DNA of 64,000 nucleotides from an uncultured Sphingomonadales bacterium (GCA_903839675.1 CAIMDB010000032.1:62001-126000); one strand, 5' to 3'. Positions 1-9,813 are shown, counted from the stretch's first letter. Translations and numbers: made by a program. Notes: generated by a model not told the origin, from the sequence alone.

Positions 1-1
1 C

Positions 2-2263
2 ATCGGGCGCTTCACCGGGCGTGGGGACATCTTGTTACCAGCAGGACGCACCTCGCAGATCCTCGTCGCTGATTTCAACGCCTCTGGTCTTTCAGCAACG
101 GGGCGGCTGACGCCCGTGACCGGCGGGCTCGCAGGAACCATTTCGCTGGGCGGGATGGCGACGGGCACGCTCGACATGGATGTCACAGGCGGGCTGCAGC
201 GCATTCGGGCCGCTGTCGATGCCCGTGATGCCCGCTTTAATGGCCCGCCCCAAATGGCCATCCGGCGTGGGCGTTTTGACGGCACCATCTTATTGGACCC
301 GGCCGGGACCGGCATCAACGGCACGGTCACGGCACGCGGCGTGCAATATGGCGGCGTGGCCTTCGCGCGGCTCGCGGGCAATATCGACTTGAAGGGCGGC
401 AGAGGCACGCTGAAAGGCGCGATTGCCGGGTCTCGCGGTGGGGATTTTGATCTCCAGACGGTCGTTCAGATCGCGCCCGAACGCCTGACCTTGGTGGCGA
501 AGGGGACTTTGGAGCGGCGCCCCATCAGCCTTGATGCCCCCGCTGTACTGGTGCGCGAAGGGGGTGGCTGGCGGCTTTCACCAACGGAGCTCAGTTTTGC
601 AGGCGGAAAAGCGTCTCTCTCAGGCCTCATCGGCGGAAAACAGCCGGAATTGACGGGTTCGCTCTCGTCTATGCCGCTGTCGATCCTCGATACCGTCGCC
701 CCCCGCCTTGGCTTGGGCGGACGGGCGAGCGGGACCTTCTTCTACGTGGAAGAAGCAAATGGCACGCCTTCGGGCCGGATCGACGTCAAAGTACGTGGCC
801 TGACGCGCGCAGGGCTCGCGCTTGCTTCCAAGCCGATTGACCTTGCGGTGATTGCAAGCTTTGGCGGGTCGAGGGCTGGCGCGCGGCTGGTTGCCGCCTC
901 AGGCGGCCAGACCATCGGGCGCGGACAGATACAGCTCAACGGCCTTGGCGGGGCCGCCGCTCTCGGCAGCCAGATCGCCAATGCCAATCTGGCGGGCCAG
1001 TTGCGCTTTAATGGCGATGCCGGAACGCTGTGGCGCCTCACCGGCATTTCCACCTTTGATCTATCGGGCAATGTGGCGATCGGTGCCGATATAGGCGGCA
1101 CGCTGTCCAACCCCCTCATCCGCGGCTCGGTGCGCACGGCCTCCGCGCGCGTCGAAAGTGCAGCGGCGGGGATGGTGCTCACCGGCGTCGCGGCGAACGG
1201 GCAGTTCAACGGATCCCGTCTGGTGCTCAACAGCTTTTCCGCCACTGCAGGCAAAGGTGGGCGGCTGACCGGCACAGGCACCATCAGCTTTGCGTCCGGC
1301 GCGCCGGGCATCGACCTTTCGGTGCTGGCGGAGTCGGCAACATTGATCGCCCGGGATGATCTGGGGGCGACGGTGACCGGCCCCCTGCGGATCCAGTCCG
1401 AAGGCAGTGGCGGCCTCATCAGCGGTACTGTGCGGGTCGACCGAAGTAGCTATGTGCTGGGTCAAAGTGCTGTGGCCACGTCCTTTCCCCGTTTGCGCGT
1501 GCGGGAGATTAACGGCGGGGCTGACCTGCAAATGGCGGTCGCGCCCGCGCGGCCATGGTTGCTCGACATCAAGGCCAATGTGCCGGGTCGGATGATGGTG
1601 ACAGGCCTTGGTCTCGACAGCGAATGGCGTGGTGACCTGGCCGTCACCGGCTCAATCCTCTCGCCTGCCATCCTCGGCGCGGCCGAGGTTGTCCGGGGCG
1701 GCTATGAGTTTGCCGGACGGCGCTTTGAGCTGGAGCGCGGCGTCATCAGGTTCCGGGGGGAAAGCCCGCCCGACCCGATCCTCGACATCGTCGCCCAAGG
1801 TGACACGCAGGGGCTGGATGCAACGATCCGCGTCGGCGGCACCGGGCAGAAGCCGGAGATCACCTTTGCGAGCGTGCCCGCATTGCCGCAGGAGGAATTG
1901 CTGTCCCGTCTGCTGTTCGGCACCTCGATCACAAACCTTTCCGCGCCAGAAGCGCTGCAGCTGGCCGCGGCGGTCGCCTCGATGCGTGGTGGGGCAGGCC
2001 TCAACCCGATCAACGCTTTGCGGCAGGCGGTGGGGCTGGACCGGCTGCGTATCCTGCCTGCGGATACGACGACGGGCCAGCGCACCTCCGTGGCTGCCGG
2101 CAAGTACATCTCACGCCGGGCCTTTGTGGAGATCATCACCGACGGCGCCGGCTATTCGGCAACGCGCGCCGAGTTTCAGGTCACCCGCTGGTTGTCGATC
2201 CTGTCGACCTTGTCGTCCGTCGGCCGACAAAGTGCGGCTGTTCGCATCTCGAAGGATTATTGA
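2..2263 (+). CDS. tamB: TamB-type translocation/assembly protein, C-terminal part (5' end outside window)
   Basis: The reading frame is open to the left edge, so only the last ~753 residues of a protein that is usually over 1,200 residues are visible; the TTG at 32 is not a credible start. TamB spans the periplasm between the inner membrane and TamA/BamA and helps lipid transport and outer-membrane protein assembly. The visible part is rich in alternating hydrophobic beta-strand, Gly/Thr-rich sequence with few charges, and ends in the conserved DUF490/TamB block (phase around residues 500-753) with the terminal pattern of a beta-strand ending in Tyr. No tamA is visible; it would be expected upstream. 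Family assignment rests on composition, the C-terminal block and length. Confidence 0.85.
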   Translation: MGRFTGRGDILLPAGRTSQILVADFNASGLSATGRLTPVTGGLAGTISLGGMATGTLDMDVTGGLQRIRAAVDARDARFNGPPQMAIRRGRFDGTILLDPAGTGINGTVTARGVQYGGVAFARLAGNIDLKGGRGTLKGAIAGSRGGDFDLQTVVQIAPERLTLVAKGTLERRPISLDAPAVLVREGGGWRLSPTELSFAGGKASLSGLIGGKQPELTGSLSSMPLSILDTVAPRLGLGGRASGTFFYVEEANGTPSGRIDVKVRGLTRAGLALASKPIDLAVIASFGGSRAGARLVAASGGQTIGRGQIQLNGLGGAAALGSQIANANLAGQLRFNGDAGTLWRLTGISTFDLSGNVAIGADIGGTLSNPLIRGSVRTASARVESAAAGMVLTGVAANGQFNGSRLVLNSFSATAGKGGRLTGTGTISFASGAPGIDLSVLAESATLIARDDLGATVTGPLRIQSEGSGGLISGTVRVDRSSYVLGQSAVATSFPRLRVREINGGADLQMAVAPARPWLLDIKANVPGRMMVTGLGLDSEWRGDLAVTGSILSPAILGAAEVVRGGYEFAGRRFELERGVIRFRGESPPDPILDIVAQGDTQGLDATIRVGGTGQKPEITFASVPALPQEELLSRLLFGTSITNLSAPEALQLAAAVASMRGGAGLNPINALRQAVGLDRLRILPADTTTGQRTSVAAGKYISRRAFVEIITDGAGYSATRAEFQVTRWLSILSTLSSVGRQSAAVRISKDY

Positions 2264-2319
2264 TAATCGCTCGCATTAGCATTGACAGTCTTGCACGCTC
2301 GGACGTAGGGAAAGCTTAG

Positions 2320-2901
2320 ATGGCCATCTTCAACCACCGTTTCAGCCTTTGGGCCCTGCTCGCGCTTCCAGCCATCGCGATGCTTTCAGGCTATGGGCGT
2401 GGGTCCGTCGAGGCGATGGACCTGCTGCACCCCTCGGGCGAAATGTCGGCCCGGTTGATGATCATCGCGATCGCCATCAGCCCGCTGATCAGCGTCCTCG
2501 GGCCGCGCAAATGGCTGCAATGGATGGCCGCGCGGCGGCGCGCACTCGGCGTCGCCGCCTTTGCCTATGCCGTTTTGCACCTTGTCTTTTACATCATCGA
2601 CATGGGCAATGTGGCCGATATGGTCGCAGAGGCGCTGGCACCGGGAATTTGGACAGGCTGGGCTGCATTCATCCTGATGATGGTGCCCGCCATCCTCAGC
2701 AATGATCGGTCCATGCGGGCGCTAAAGGCGCAATGGAAAAGGCTGCAGCGTCTGGTGTATCCTGCTGCCGTCCTGACCCTGCTTCACTGGATTTGGGTGC
2801 ACAATAATCTTGGCCCCGCACTGGTTCACTTCATACCTCTGGCGCTGATCGTGGCGCTGCGGGCTTTCAAATCCTTCCCCCACGCAAAACAAGGAGCATG
2901 A
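2320..2901 (+). CDS. MsrQ/YedZ-like haem-binding ferric reductase transmembrane protein
   Basis: A 193-residue protein with about six hydrophobic helices of the ferric reductase-like transmembrane family, which includes MsrQ, the haem b subunit that passes electrons from quinol or flavin to the periplasmic methionine sulfoxide reductase MsrP. Candidate haem ligands are histidines near residue 37, in AVLHLVFY (about 87) and in LLHWIWVH (about 155-160). An AGGGAAAG ribosome site precedes the ATG. No msrP lies beside it; instead it overlaps the start region of a small PepSY protein, so the redox partner is unknown. Calling it msrQ would be inference. Confidence 0.7.
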   Translation: MAIFNHRFSLWALLALPAIAMLSGYGRGSVEAMDLLHPSGEMSARLMIIAIAISPLISVLGPRKWLQWMAARRRALGVAAFAYAVLHLVFYIIDMGNVADMVAEALAPGIWTGWAAFILMMVPAILSNDRSMRALKAQWKRLQRLVYPAAVLTLLHWIWVHNNLGPALVHFIPLALIVALRAFKSFPHAKQGA

Positions 2902-2903
2902 CG

Positions 2904-3218
2904 ATGCGTACTCTCTCCCTTCTCTCTCTGGCCGGAGCCGCCGCGCTCACCGCGATTGCGACACCGGCCTCCGCCACCGGCGCGATCAAGTGTCAGGCCG
3001 GCCCCGCCTCCAGCTGGAAATCGCAGGACGCGCTGAAGGCCAAGCTGGTCAAGGAAGGCTGGCAGGTGCGCAAGACCAAGCCCGATGGCGGCTGTTACGA
3101 AGTCTACGGCACCACGCCCGAAGGGGATCGTGTGGAAGCCTATTTCCATCCGGTGACGTTTGAGAAGCTGTACGTCGCCCGGCGCGGCGAAGTTCTGTTC
3201 CGCAAAAAGGGCTATTGA
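2904..3218 (+). CDS. Small secreted PepSY-domain protein
   Basis: A 104-residue protein with an N-terminal signal peptide (hydrophobic stretch to about residue 22, ending Ala-Ser-Ala) followed by one PepSY-like fold (KLVKEGWQVRKTKPDGGCYE and on). PepSY proteins are usually periplasmic and modulate peptidases or redox/haem membrane partners. An AAGGAG site at 2891-2896 sits 7 nt before ATG 2904 but only 1 nt before the in-frame ATG 2898, so 2904 is chosen. It is translationally close to the upstream haem-type membrane protein and probably cotranscribed with it; a strong terminator follows. A functional link between the pair is inferred. Confidence 0.75.
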   Translation: MRTLSLLSLAGAAALTAIATPASATGAIKCQAGPASSWKSQDALKAKLVKEGWQVRKTKPDGGCYEVYGTTPEGDRVEAYFHPVTFEKLYVARRGEVLFRKKGY

Positions 3219-3225
3219 GGCAAAG

Positions 3226-3261
3226 AAAGGGGCCGGAGAGCATCTCTCTGGCCCCTTTTTT
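3226..3261 (+). terminator. Rho-independent terminator after the PepSY gene
   Basis: A 15-bp stem (3226-3240 pairing with 3244-3258, one G-U pair), 3-nt loop and a run of six T. It ends the membrane protein/PepSY transcription unit and isolates the serC leader that follows. Confidence 0.9.
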
Positions 3262-3333
3262 GCCTTAGCGCGAAAACCCTCCTCACCCTAACTTGTGTCA
3301 TACCTGCACCGTTTGAAAGGCGGCTCCTGATTT

Positions 3334-3429
3334 GAGAGAGTTAAGCAATTCGCTTGACTTGGAGGCCCCCGCCTCTAGACGCGGCGACGGGCCACGCGGT
3401 CCCAACGCCGCGCTGCTCTCTGCAAGGAG
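3334..3429 (+). promoter_or_regulatory. Structured 5' leader of serC, candidate cis-regulatory RNA
   Basis: Three consecutive hairpins can be drawn: 3341-3346/3352-3357, 3362-3366/3371-3375 (GAGGC, four-C loop, GCCTC) and 3381-3386/3406-3411 (GCGGCG/CGCCGC). They are closed by GAGAGAG at 3334-3340 pairing with CTCTCT at 3416-3421, directly before the AAGGAG at 3424-3429. This gives a four-way junction that abuts the ribosome-binding site. A serC leader motif is known in alphaproteobacteria; whether this is that motif cannot be decided by eye. Confidence 0.5.
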
Positions 3430-3437
3430 ACGCTTAC

Positions 3438-4565
3438 ATGACTGTGACCAAGCCAACGCGCACACCTGCGCGTCCATTCTTTTCCTCGGGCCCCTGCGCA
3501 AAGCCGCCGGGCTGGGAAGCTTCCAAACTCCAAACCGAATGCCTCGGCCGCTCGCACCGCGCCAAGATCGGCAAGTCGCGCCTGCAACTGGCGATCGACC
3601 TGATGCGCGACGTGCTGCAAGTGCCGGACACCCACCGCATCGGCATTGTCCCCGGGTCTGACACGGGTGCTGTCGAAATGGCCATGTGGTCGCTGCTCGG
3701 CGCACGCGGCACGACCATGCTGGCATGGGAAAGCTTTGGTGAAGGTTGGGTCACCGATGCGAACAAGCAGCTGAAATTGAACGCCACGGTGCTGAACGCA
3801 GCTTATGGCGAACTCCCCGATCTCTCGACCGTCAACTGGGCGGACGATGTCGTCTTCACCTGGAACGGCACCACCTCTGGCGCGCGCGTCCCCAATGGGG
3901 ACTGGATCGCCGACGACCGCGAAGGCCTGTCGATCTGCGACGCGACCTCGGCGGTGTTTGCGTATGACATGCCGTGGGACAAGCTCGACGTCGTCACCTT
4001 CTCCTGGCAGAAAGTGCTCGGCGGCGAAGGCGCGCATGGCGTGCTGATCCTCGGCCCACGTGCGGTCGAGCGGCTGGAAAGCTACACCCCCGCATGGCCG
4101 CTGCCCAAGCTGTTCCGCCTGATGTCGAAGGGGAAGCTCAGCGAAGGCATCTTCAAGGGCGAGACGATCAACACGCCGTCGATGCTCGCGGTTGAAGACG
4201 TGATCTTCGCGCTCGAATGGGCGAAGTCGGTCGGCGGGCTCGAAGGCCTGATGGCGCGCAGCAACGCCAATGCCCGTGCGCTCAATCTGATCGTCGAAAG
4301 CCGATCCTGGCTTGATCATCTCGCGGTCGATCCGGCCACACGGTCGACCACCTCTGTCTGCCTGACGGTCGAAGGTGCGGATGCCGATTTCATCAAGAAG
4401 TTCGCAGGCCTGCTTGAGGCTGAACACGCCGCTTATGACATCGCCAGCTATCGCGATGCCCCGCCGGGCCTGCGCATCTGGTGTGGTGCGACCGTCGACA
4501 CCGCCGACATCGAAGCGCTCGGCCCCTGGCTCGATTGGGCCTGGGACGAGATGAAATCCGCCTGA
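3438..4565 (+). CDS. serC: Phosphoserine aminotransferase
   Basis: A 375-residue class V PLP aminotransferase that converts 3-phosphohydroxypyruvate and glutamate to phosphoserine and 2-oxoglutarate in serine synthesis; related reactions serve PLP synthesis. The PLP lysine is K192 in [13 protein letters not shown], typical of the alphaproteobacterial SerC branch. ATG 3438 is chosen because AAGGAG at 3424-3429 lies 8 nt before it; the frame is open further upstream only through the structured leader. serA follows after 158 bp, so the pair covers the first two steps of serine synthesis. Confidence 0.95.
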   Translation: MTVTKPTRTPARPFFSSGPCAKPPGWEASKLQTECLGRSHRAKIGKSRLQLAIDLMRDVLQVPDTHRIGIVPGSDTGAVEMAMWSLLGARGTTMLAWESFGEGWVTDANKQLKLNATVLNAAYGELPDLSTVNWADDVVFTWNGTTSGARVPNGDWIADDREGLSICDATSAVFAYDMPWDKLDVVTFSWQKVLGGEGAHGVLILGPRAVERLESYTPAWPLPKLFRLMSKGKLSEGIFKGETINTPSMLAVEDVIFALEWAKSVGGLEGLMARSNANARALNLIVESRSWLDHLAVDPATRSTTSVCLTVEGADADFIKKFAGLLEAEHAAYDIASYRDAPPGLRIWCGATVDTADIEALGPWLDWAWDEMKSA

Positions 4566-4573
4566 TCTCTTAT

Positions 4574-4703
4574 CCTCTCCCCTTGAGGGAGAGGCGCTAG
4601 ACTTATGAGCAACGCGAATTAGTCGCAGCGGAGAGGGCCCTCTCCAACTCCGCCTAGGCGGTTCCCCGCCAAGGCTCCGTATCCTCTCCCTAAATGGGAG
4701 AGG
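4574..4703. repeat. Three short palindromes between serC and serA
   Basis: The gap holds CCTCTCCC-N5-GGGAGAGG twice (4574-4594 and 4683-4703), flanking a 16-bp perfect palindrome, GGAGAGGGCCCTCTCC, at 4630-4645. These resemble REP-like elements dispersed in sphingomonad genomes. They could stabilise or attenuate the serC-serA transcript. No T-run follows, so they are not ordinary terminators. Confidence 0.7.
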
Positions 4704-4723
4704 AACACCGAAGGAACTAAGAC

Positions 4724-6307
4724 ATGACCAAGCCCAAAGTCCTCATTTCCGACAAGATGGACCCCAATGCCGCTGCGATCTTCCGTGAACGCGGCTGTGA
4801 AGTTGATGAAATCACGGGGCTTACCCCCGACGAGCTGAAGGAAATCATCGGCAAATATGATGGCCTCGCCATCCGCTCCTCCACCAAGGTGACCAAGGAC
4901 ATCCTTGACGCCTGCGCCAATTTGAAGGTCATCGGCCGCGCCGGGATTGGCGTCGATAATGTCGACATCCCTGCCGCCTCGTCCAAGGGCGTCGTGGTCA
5001 TGAACACGCCGTTCGGCAACTCGATCACAACCGCAGAACACGCCATCGCGCTGATGTTCGCGCTCGCCCGTCAGCTGCCCGAAGCCAATGCGCAGACACA
5101 GGCCGGCCTGTGGCCAAAGAACGGCTTTATGGGCGTTGAAGTGACCGGCAAGACGCTGGGCCTGATCGGTGCCGGCAATATCGGCTCCATCGTCGCCACC
5201 CGCGCGCTGGGCCTGCGGATGAAGGTTGTCGCATTCGATCCGTTCCTGACGCCGGAGCGCGCCATTGAAATGGGCGTGGAAAAGGCAGACCTTGATACGC
5301 TGCTCGCCAAGGCCGACTTCATCACACTGCACACACCGCTGACCGATCAGACGCGCAACATCCTGTCGAAGGAAAATCTCGCCAAGACCAAGAAGGGCGT
5401 CCGCATCATCAACTGTGCACGCGGCGGTCTGATCGATGAAGCCGCGCTGAAGGAGGCGCTTGATTCAGGCCAGGTCGCAGGCGCCGCGCTCGACGTGTTC
5501 GTCAATGAACCCGCCAAGGAATCGCCTTTGTTCGGCACGCCCAACTTCATCTGCACGCCGCACCTTGGCGCGTCGACCAATGAAGCGCAGGTCAATGTGG
5601 CCCTTCAGGTCGCCGAACAGATGGCCGATTATCTCGTCAATGGCGGCGTCACCAATGCGCTCAATATGCCGAGCCTGTCGGCCGAAGAAGCGCCGAAGCT
5701 GAAGCCTTATATGGCGCTGGCCGAAAAGCTCGGTAGCCTTGTCGGGCAATTGGCGCATGACAACCTCACCAAGATCAGCATCGAAGTGGAAGGGGCCGCC
5801 GCCCAGCTCAACATCAAGCCGATCACAGGCGCTGTGCTTGCAGGGCTCATGCGCCGCTATTCCGACACGGTGAACATGGTCAACGCGCCCTTCCTCGCCA
5901 AGGAACGTGGTCTGGACGTGCGCGAAGTCCGTCATGACCGTGAAGGCGTCTACCACACACTCGTCCGCGTGACGGTGGGCACAAGCCAGGGCGACCGCTC
6001 GGTTGCTGGCACTTTGTTCGGCAACACCGTCCCGCGCTTGGTGGAAATGTTCGGCATCAACATCGAAGCCGATCTTGATGGCCACATGCTCTACATCGTC
6101 AACGAAGACGCGCCCGGCTTCATCGGGTCGATCGGCACGCTGCTTGGCAAGAACGGCCTCAACATCGGCACGTTCCACCTTGGCCGCCGCAATGCGGGGG
6201 GTGAAGCCGTGCTTCTCCTCTCCATGGACGACGCCATCCCCGAAGCCGTTCTCGAAGACGCGCGCAAGTTGCCGGGCGTGAAAACGGTAAAGGCGTTGAA
6301 GTTCTGA
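4724..6307 (+). CDS. serA: D-3-phosphoglycerate dehydrogenase
   Basis: A 527-residue long-type enzyme that oxidises 3-phosphoglycerate to 3-phosphohydroxypyruvate with NAD, the committed step of serine synthesis. The N-terminal substrate domain is interrupted by the Rossmann domain (GLIGAGNIG around residue 145). The catalytic His is H280 in TPHLGAST, paired with Glu in FVNEPAKE. An intervening ASB domain (about 320-440) and a C-terminal ACT domain (about 455-527) mark the form commonly inhibited by serine. It sits downstream of serC, which catalyses the next step. Confidence 0.96.
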   Translation: MTKPKVLISDKMDPNAAAIFRERGCEVDEITGLTPDELKEIIGKYDGLAIRSSTKVTKDILDACANLKVIGRAGIGVDNVDIPAASSKGVVVMNTPFGNSITTAEHAIALMFALARQLPEANAQTQAGLWPKNGFMGVEVTGKTLGLIGAGNIGSIVATRALGLRMKVVAFDPFLTPERAIEMGVEKADLDTLLAKADFITLHTPLTDQTRNILSKENLAKTKKGVRIINCARGGLIDEAALKEALDSGQVAGAALDVFVNEPAKESPLFGTPNFICTPHLGASTNEAQVNVALQVAEQMADYLVNGGVTNALNMPSLSAEEAPKLKPYMALAEKLGSLVGQLAHDNLTKISIEVEGAAAQLNIKPITGAVLAGLMRRYSDTVNMVNAPFLAKERGLDVREVRHDREGVYHTLVRVTVGTSQGDRSVAGTLFGNTVPRLVEMFGINIEADLDGHMLYIVNEDAPGFIGSIGTLLGKNGLNIGTFHLGRRNAGGEAVLLLSMDDAIPEAVLEDARKLPGVKTVKALKF

Positions 6308-6365
6308 TCTGGGGGGCGCCCTCCCCACTGCGACTAAGTCGGCAGAGCGCCGCCTGAGTCTCGCT

Positions 6366-6387
6366 CCCCTCCCGCTTGCGGGAGGGG
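6366..6387. repeat. Perfect 10-bp inverted repeat after serA
   Basis: CCCCTCCCGC-TT-GCGGGAGGGG, a very stable stem with a two-base loop in the serA-hisZ gap, followed by a G-rich stretch instead of T residues. This is a common dispersed palindrome type; it may help end or protect the serA mRNA. Confidence 0.75.
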
Positions 6388-6460
6388 TTGGGGGCGGGCA
6401 AATCCCAACCTGCACAATCAGATATTCCGTCCTGCCCAAAATCGCTCTAAGGCCACGCTC

Positions 6461-7525
6461 ATGACCACAGGACTTCTCCCCACCGGATTTCGTGACCGCC
6501 TGCCGCCTGAGGCCGATGCCTCGGCGCGATTGGTGCGTGCTGTGCTCGATACGGTCGCGTCCTGGGGCTATGAGCGGGTGCAGACCCCGCTCGCTGAATT
6601 TGAGGCATGCCTGACGGGTGCGCTCGGCACTTCCTCGCGCGATCTGTTGCGCTTTGTGGACCCGGTGTCCGGCGAAACAATGGCCGTGCGGTCCGACATT
6701 ACCGGGCAGATCGGGCGCATCGCCTCCACCCGCATGGGCCACCACCCGCGCCCGGTGCGATTGAGCTATGGCGGGCCAGTCGTAAAGCTCAAGGCCACCC
6801 AGCTGCGCCCTGAACGTGAGATGATGCAGGTTGGCGCGGAGCTCATCGGGCTGGATAGCGTCGCCGCCGCCACCGAAATCGTCACTGTGGCGATCGAGGC
6901 GCTGAAGGCCGCGGGCGTGAAGGACCTCACACTCGACCTCACTTTGCCGGACCTAATCGACACGCTGCTGCCAGGGACGGACACGGCCAGCCTGAAGGCG
7001 CATTTGGATGCCAAGGATATTGCGGCCGTCCCCGAAGCCTTCCAGCCGCTCATCGCAGCTGCTGGGACATTTGAAGACGCCCTTGGCCGCCTGCGCGCCT
7101 TTGACACGCAAGGCCTGCTCTCGGAGCGGCTTGATGCCATCGAGGCGGTGGTGGCGGGCCTGCCTGCTGATCTGCGCGTCACACTCGACCCGACCGAGCG
7201 GCATGGTTTTGAATATCAAAGCTGGTTCGGCTTCTCGATCTTTTCGGCACACACCTCGGGCGAAATCGGCCGGGGCGGCAGCTATCGGATCGGCGATGAA
7301 CCCGCCATCGGCTTTTCCGCATTTATCGACCCGCTGATTGACGCAGGGCTGGCGCAGGATGAGCGCCGCCGCCTGTTCCTGCCGCTCGGCACCTTATCGC
7401 AAAAAGCCGCTGCTCTTCGCGCCGAAGGCTGGGTCACGGTCGCGGCTCTGACGGAAGACGACAGTGCCGAAGCCCAGATCTGCACCCACATTCTGTCCAA
7501 CGGTCGCCCCGTACCCCTCGACTGA
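6461..7525 (+). CDS. hisZ: ATP phosphoribosyltransferase regulatory subunit
   Basis: A 354-residue class II aminoacyl-tRNA synthetase-like protein, a HisRS paralogue that lacks the tRNA-binding domain. HisZ forms a complex with short-form HisG and is needed for the first step of histidine synthesis and its feedback control. Seen here: the N-terminal FRDRLPPEA block, the dimer/ATP motif region DLLRFVDPVSGETMAVRSDIT (about 65-85) and LSYGGPVVK. hisG is not in the window. purA follows after 158 bp; the two may be coupled because histidine and purine synthesis share intermediates. Confidence 0.9.
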   Translation: MTTGLLPTGFRDRLPPEADASARLVRAVLDTVASWGYERVQTPLAEFEACLTGALGTSSRDLLRFVDPVSGETMAVRSDITGQIGRIASTRMGHHPRPVRLSYGGPVVKLKATQLRPEREMMQVGAELIGLDSVAAATEIVTVAIEALKAAGVKDLTLDLTLPDLIDTLLPGTDTASLKAHLDAKDIAAVPEAFQPLIAAAGTFEDALGRLRAFDTQGLLSERLDAIEAVVAGLPADLRVTLDPTERHGFEYQSWFGFSIFSAHTSGEIGRGGSYRIGDEPAIGFSAFIDPLIDAGLAQDERRRLFLPLGTLSQKAAALRAEGWVTVAALTEDDSAEAQICTHILSNGRPVPLD

Positions 7526-7683
7526 GCGTGCCATTTGCCCACGGCAAAGGCATAACTTTCAGGCCAGAAACGACCTTTGGGGTGGACGCCGCGCCTGCAT
7601 GGCAATAACGCACAGCGCGGCGAATCCCTTCGTTCAGAGTTCCCTGCGCTGAAGGAAAAGGCCCGACATATCGGGATGTGCAA

Positions 7684-8973
7684 ATGGCAAATGTCACCGT
7701 TATCGGCGCCCAATGGGGCGATGAAGGCAAAGGCAAGATCGTCGACTGGCTTGCGAGCCGTGCCGACGTCGTCGTCCGGTTTCAAGGTGGCCACAATGCG
7801 GGCCATACGCTGGTTGTAGGCGATAAGGTCTACAAGCTCTCCCTCCTCCCGTCCGGCATTGTCCGTGGCACATTGTCCGTCATCGGCAATGGCGTCGTGC
7901 TCGATCCTTGGCATTTCCGCGATGAAGTCGCGAAGCTGACCAGCCAGGGCGTGAGCGTCACACCCGAAAATCTCCATATCGCGGAAAACGCGCCGCTCAT
8001 CCTTCCCTTCCACCGTGATCTGGACGCCCTGCGCGAAACCGCAGCGGGCGCCGGCAAAATCGGCACCACCGGGCGCGGCATTGGCCCTGCTTACGAAGAC
8101 AAGGTTGGCAGGCGTGCCATCCGCGTCTGTGATTTGGCGCATCTTGATGATCTCGACGCCCAACTGGACCGCATCTGCGCGCATCATGATGCACTGCGCG
8201 CCGGTTTCAACCAGCCGCCAATTGACCGGCAACGCCTGCTCGACGATCTGGCCGATATCGCCGCCTTCATCCTGCCCTTTGCCAAGCCTGTCTGGGTGAC
8301 GCTCAATCAGGCAAAGAAGCGCGGCGCGCGCGTGTTGTTTGAGGGCGCACAGGGCGTGCTGCTGGATGTTGACCACGGCACCTATCCGTTCGTCACCTCG
8401 TCCAACACCATTGCGGGCACGGCCTCGGGTGGTTCAGGCCTCGGCCCCTCCTCGGTGGGCTTCGTGCTCGGTATCGTAAAGGCGTACACCACACGTGTCG
8501 GCTCCGGCCCGTTCCCGACCGAACTGGAAGACGCCACCGGCCAGCGGCTGGGGGAACGTGGGCATGAGTTTGGCACGGTCACAGGCCGCAAGCGCCGCTG
8601 CGGCTGGTTTGACGCTGTACTCGTGCGCCAGTCGGCTGCTGTCTCCGGCATCACCGGCATTGCGCTCACCAAGCTTGACGTGCTCGACGGGTTTGAGACG
8701 CTGAAGATCTGCACCGGCTACCGCATTGGCGACCAGATTTATGACTATCTGCCGCCCCATGCCGCAGATCAGGCGCGGGCCGAGCCGATTTATGAAGAAA
8801 TGCCCGGCTGGTCGGAAACGACCGCAGGCGCGCGCAGTTGGGCCGATTTGCCGGCACAGGCGATCAAATATGTCCGCCGCATTGAAGAACTTATCGACTG
8901 CCCGGTCGCCTGCGTGTCCACCAGCCCGGAGCGTGACGATACGATTTTGGTGCGGGATCCCTTCTCCGACTGA
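7684..8973 (+). CDS. purA: Adenylosuccinate synthetase
   Basis: A 429-residue enzyme that condenses IMP and aspartate using GTP, the first committed step to AMP. The N-terminal block [11 protein letters not shown] is the phosphate-binding loop with the catalytic Asp; HNAGHT and the later [13 protein letters not shown]-terminal pattern agree. The start is ATG 7684 (MANVTVIG); GTG 7678 two codons upstream is in frame but gives a non-canonical N-terminus and has no better ribosome site. Length fits the bacterial family. Confidence 0.96.
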   Translation: MANVTVIGAQWGDEGKGKIVDWLASRADVVVRFQGGHNAGHTLVVGDKVYKLSLLPSGIVRGTLSVIGNGVVLDPWHFRDEVAKLTSQGVSVTPENLHIAENAPLILPFHRDLDALRETAAGAGKIGTTGRGIGPAYEDKVGRRAIRVCDLAHLDDLDAQLDRICAHHDALRAGFNQPPIDRQRLLDDLADIAAFILPFAKPVWVTLNQAKKRGARVLFEGAQGVLLDVDHGTYPFVTSSNTIAGTASGGSGLGPSSVGFVLGIVKAYTTRVGSGPFPTELEDATGQRLGERGHEFGTVTGRKRRCGWFDAVLVRQSAAVSGITGIALTKLDVLDGFETLKICTGYRIGDQIYDYLPPHAADQARAEPIYEEMPGWSETTAGARSWADLPAQAIKYVRRIEELIDCPVACVSTSPERDDTILVRDPFSD

Positions 8974-9078
8974 CGTCCTGCGCCAGCGCTGTGTCGCTAA
9001 ACTGAAATCTTGCACCCTTAGCCCGCAAGGGGGACCACAGGCCTGTTGGCCTGCGCGTTGAGGGAGCAACGACCGTTC

Positions 9079-9813
9079 ATGACGTCTAGAAATACGACCG
9101 CCGCGCGGGCGCGCGCTGATGAAACTGGCGTGACCCGAGACGCGGGAGACTGGGTTCGCCTCCTCAGCTTTGGCGCTGTGCAATGGCCCTGGTTGCTGAA
9201 AAGCCTTTATGGCGGACGCAAGGCCGACAAGACTGCGCTGCTCGACCGGCTTGGCTTGCCGGAAGATGCCTTGCCACATCTGGGCAGCTGGAAAGCCGAC
9301 ACCGGCCTGTTGCACCGCATTGTCGATACTGTCTTGGCGCACAAGCCGGGGACCGTTGTGGAATTGGGTGCCGGCGCCTCCACACTCGTTGTTGCAAAGG
9401 CGATGCAGCTGGCCGGCGGCGGGCGTCTCGTCAGCTTTGATCAGCATGGCGATTTCGTCGGCGCCGTCCGTAACTGGTTGGCCGATCATGATCTCACAGC
9501 AGAGGTGCGCCACGCACCAATCATTGCGCATAATGGCCGCTGGTCCGGGCTTTGGTATGATCTTGTCGGCGTGCCCGATCAGATCGACCTGCTGCTAATT
9601 GATGGCCCGCCCTGGGCGCTTGGCCCCACCATCCGCGAAGGCGCGCAGCGCCTCTTCTCGCGCGTGCCCGTGGGCGGCATCGTCATGCTCGATGATGCCG
9701 CGCGCCCCGGAGAGCGGCTGGTCGCCAAGCATTGGATGCGGGATTGGCCGCAATTTGATTGGACGTTGATGCCCGGCATTAAGGGGACGCTGGTAGGCGT
9801 CCGCCGCTCTTAG
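9079..9813 (+). CDS. Class I SAM-dependent methyltransferase-like protein
   Basis: A 244-residue Rossmann methyltransferase of the type related to O-methyltransferases/TylF. The SAM-binding motif I is VVELGAGASTLVVAKAM (about 95-112), followed by FDQHGDF, and LLLIDGPPW and IVMLDDAARPGERL mark strands 4-5. The substrate is not predictable. ATG 9079 is preferred over TTG 9046; an AGGGAG site lies 12 nt upstream, slightly far. Its stop overlaps by 3 bp the stop region of the convergent MFS gene. Confidence 0.7.
   Translation: MTSRNTTAARARADETGVTRDAGDWVRLLSFGAVQWPWLLKSLYGGRKADKTALLDRLGLPEDALPHLGSWKADTGLLHRIVDTVLAHKPGTVVELGAGASTLVVAKAMQLAGGGRLVSFDQHGDFVGAVRNWLADHDLTAEVRHAPIIAHNGRWSGLWYDLVGVPDQIDLLLIDGPPWALGPTIREGAQRLFSRVPVGGIVMLDDAARPGERLVAKHWMRDWPQFDWTLMPGIKGTLVGVRRS

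Noticed and set aside
3375-4427. 350-codon minus-strand frame over serC
   Set aside because: Shadow of serC; His/Arg-rich with no domain.
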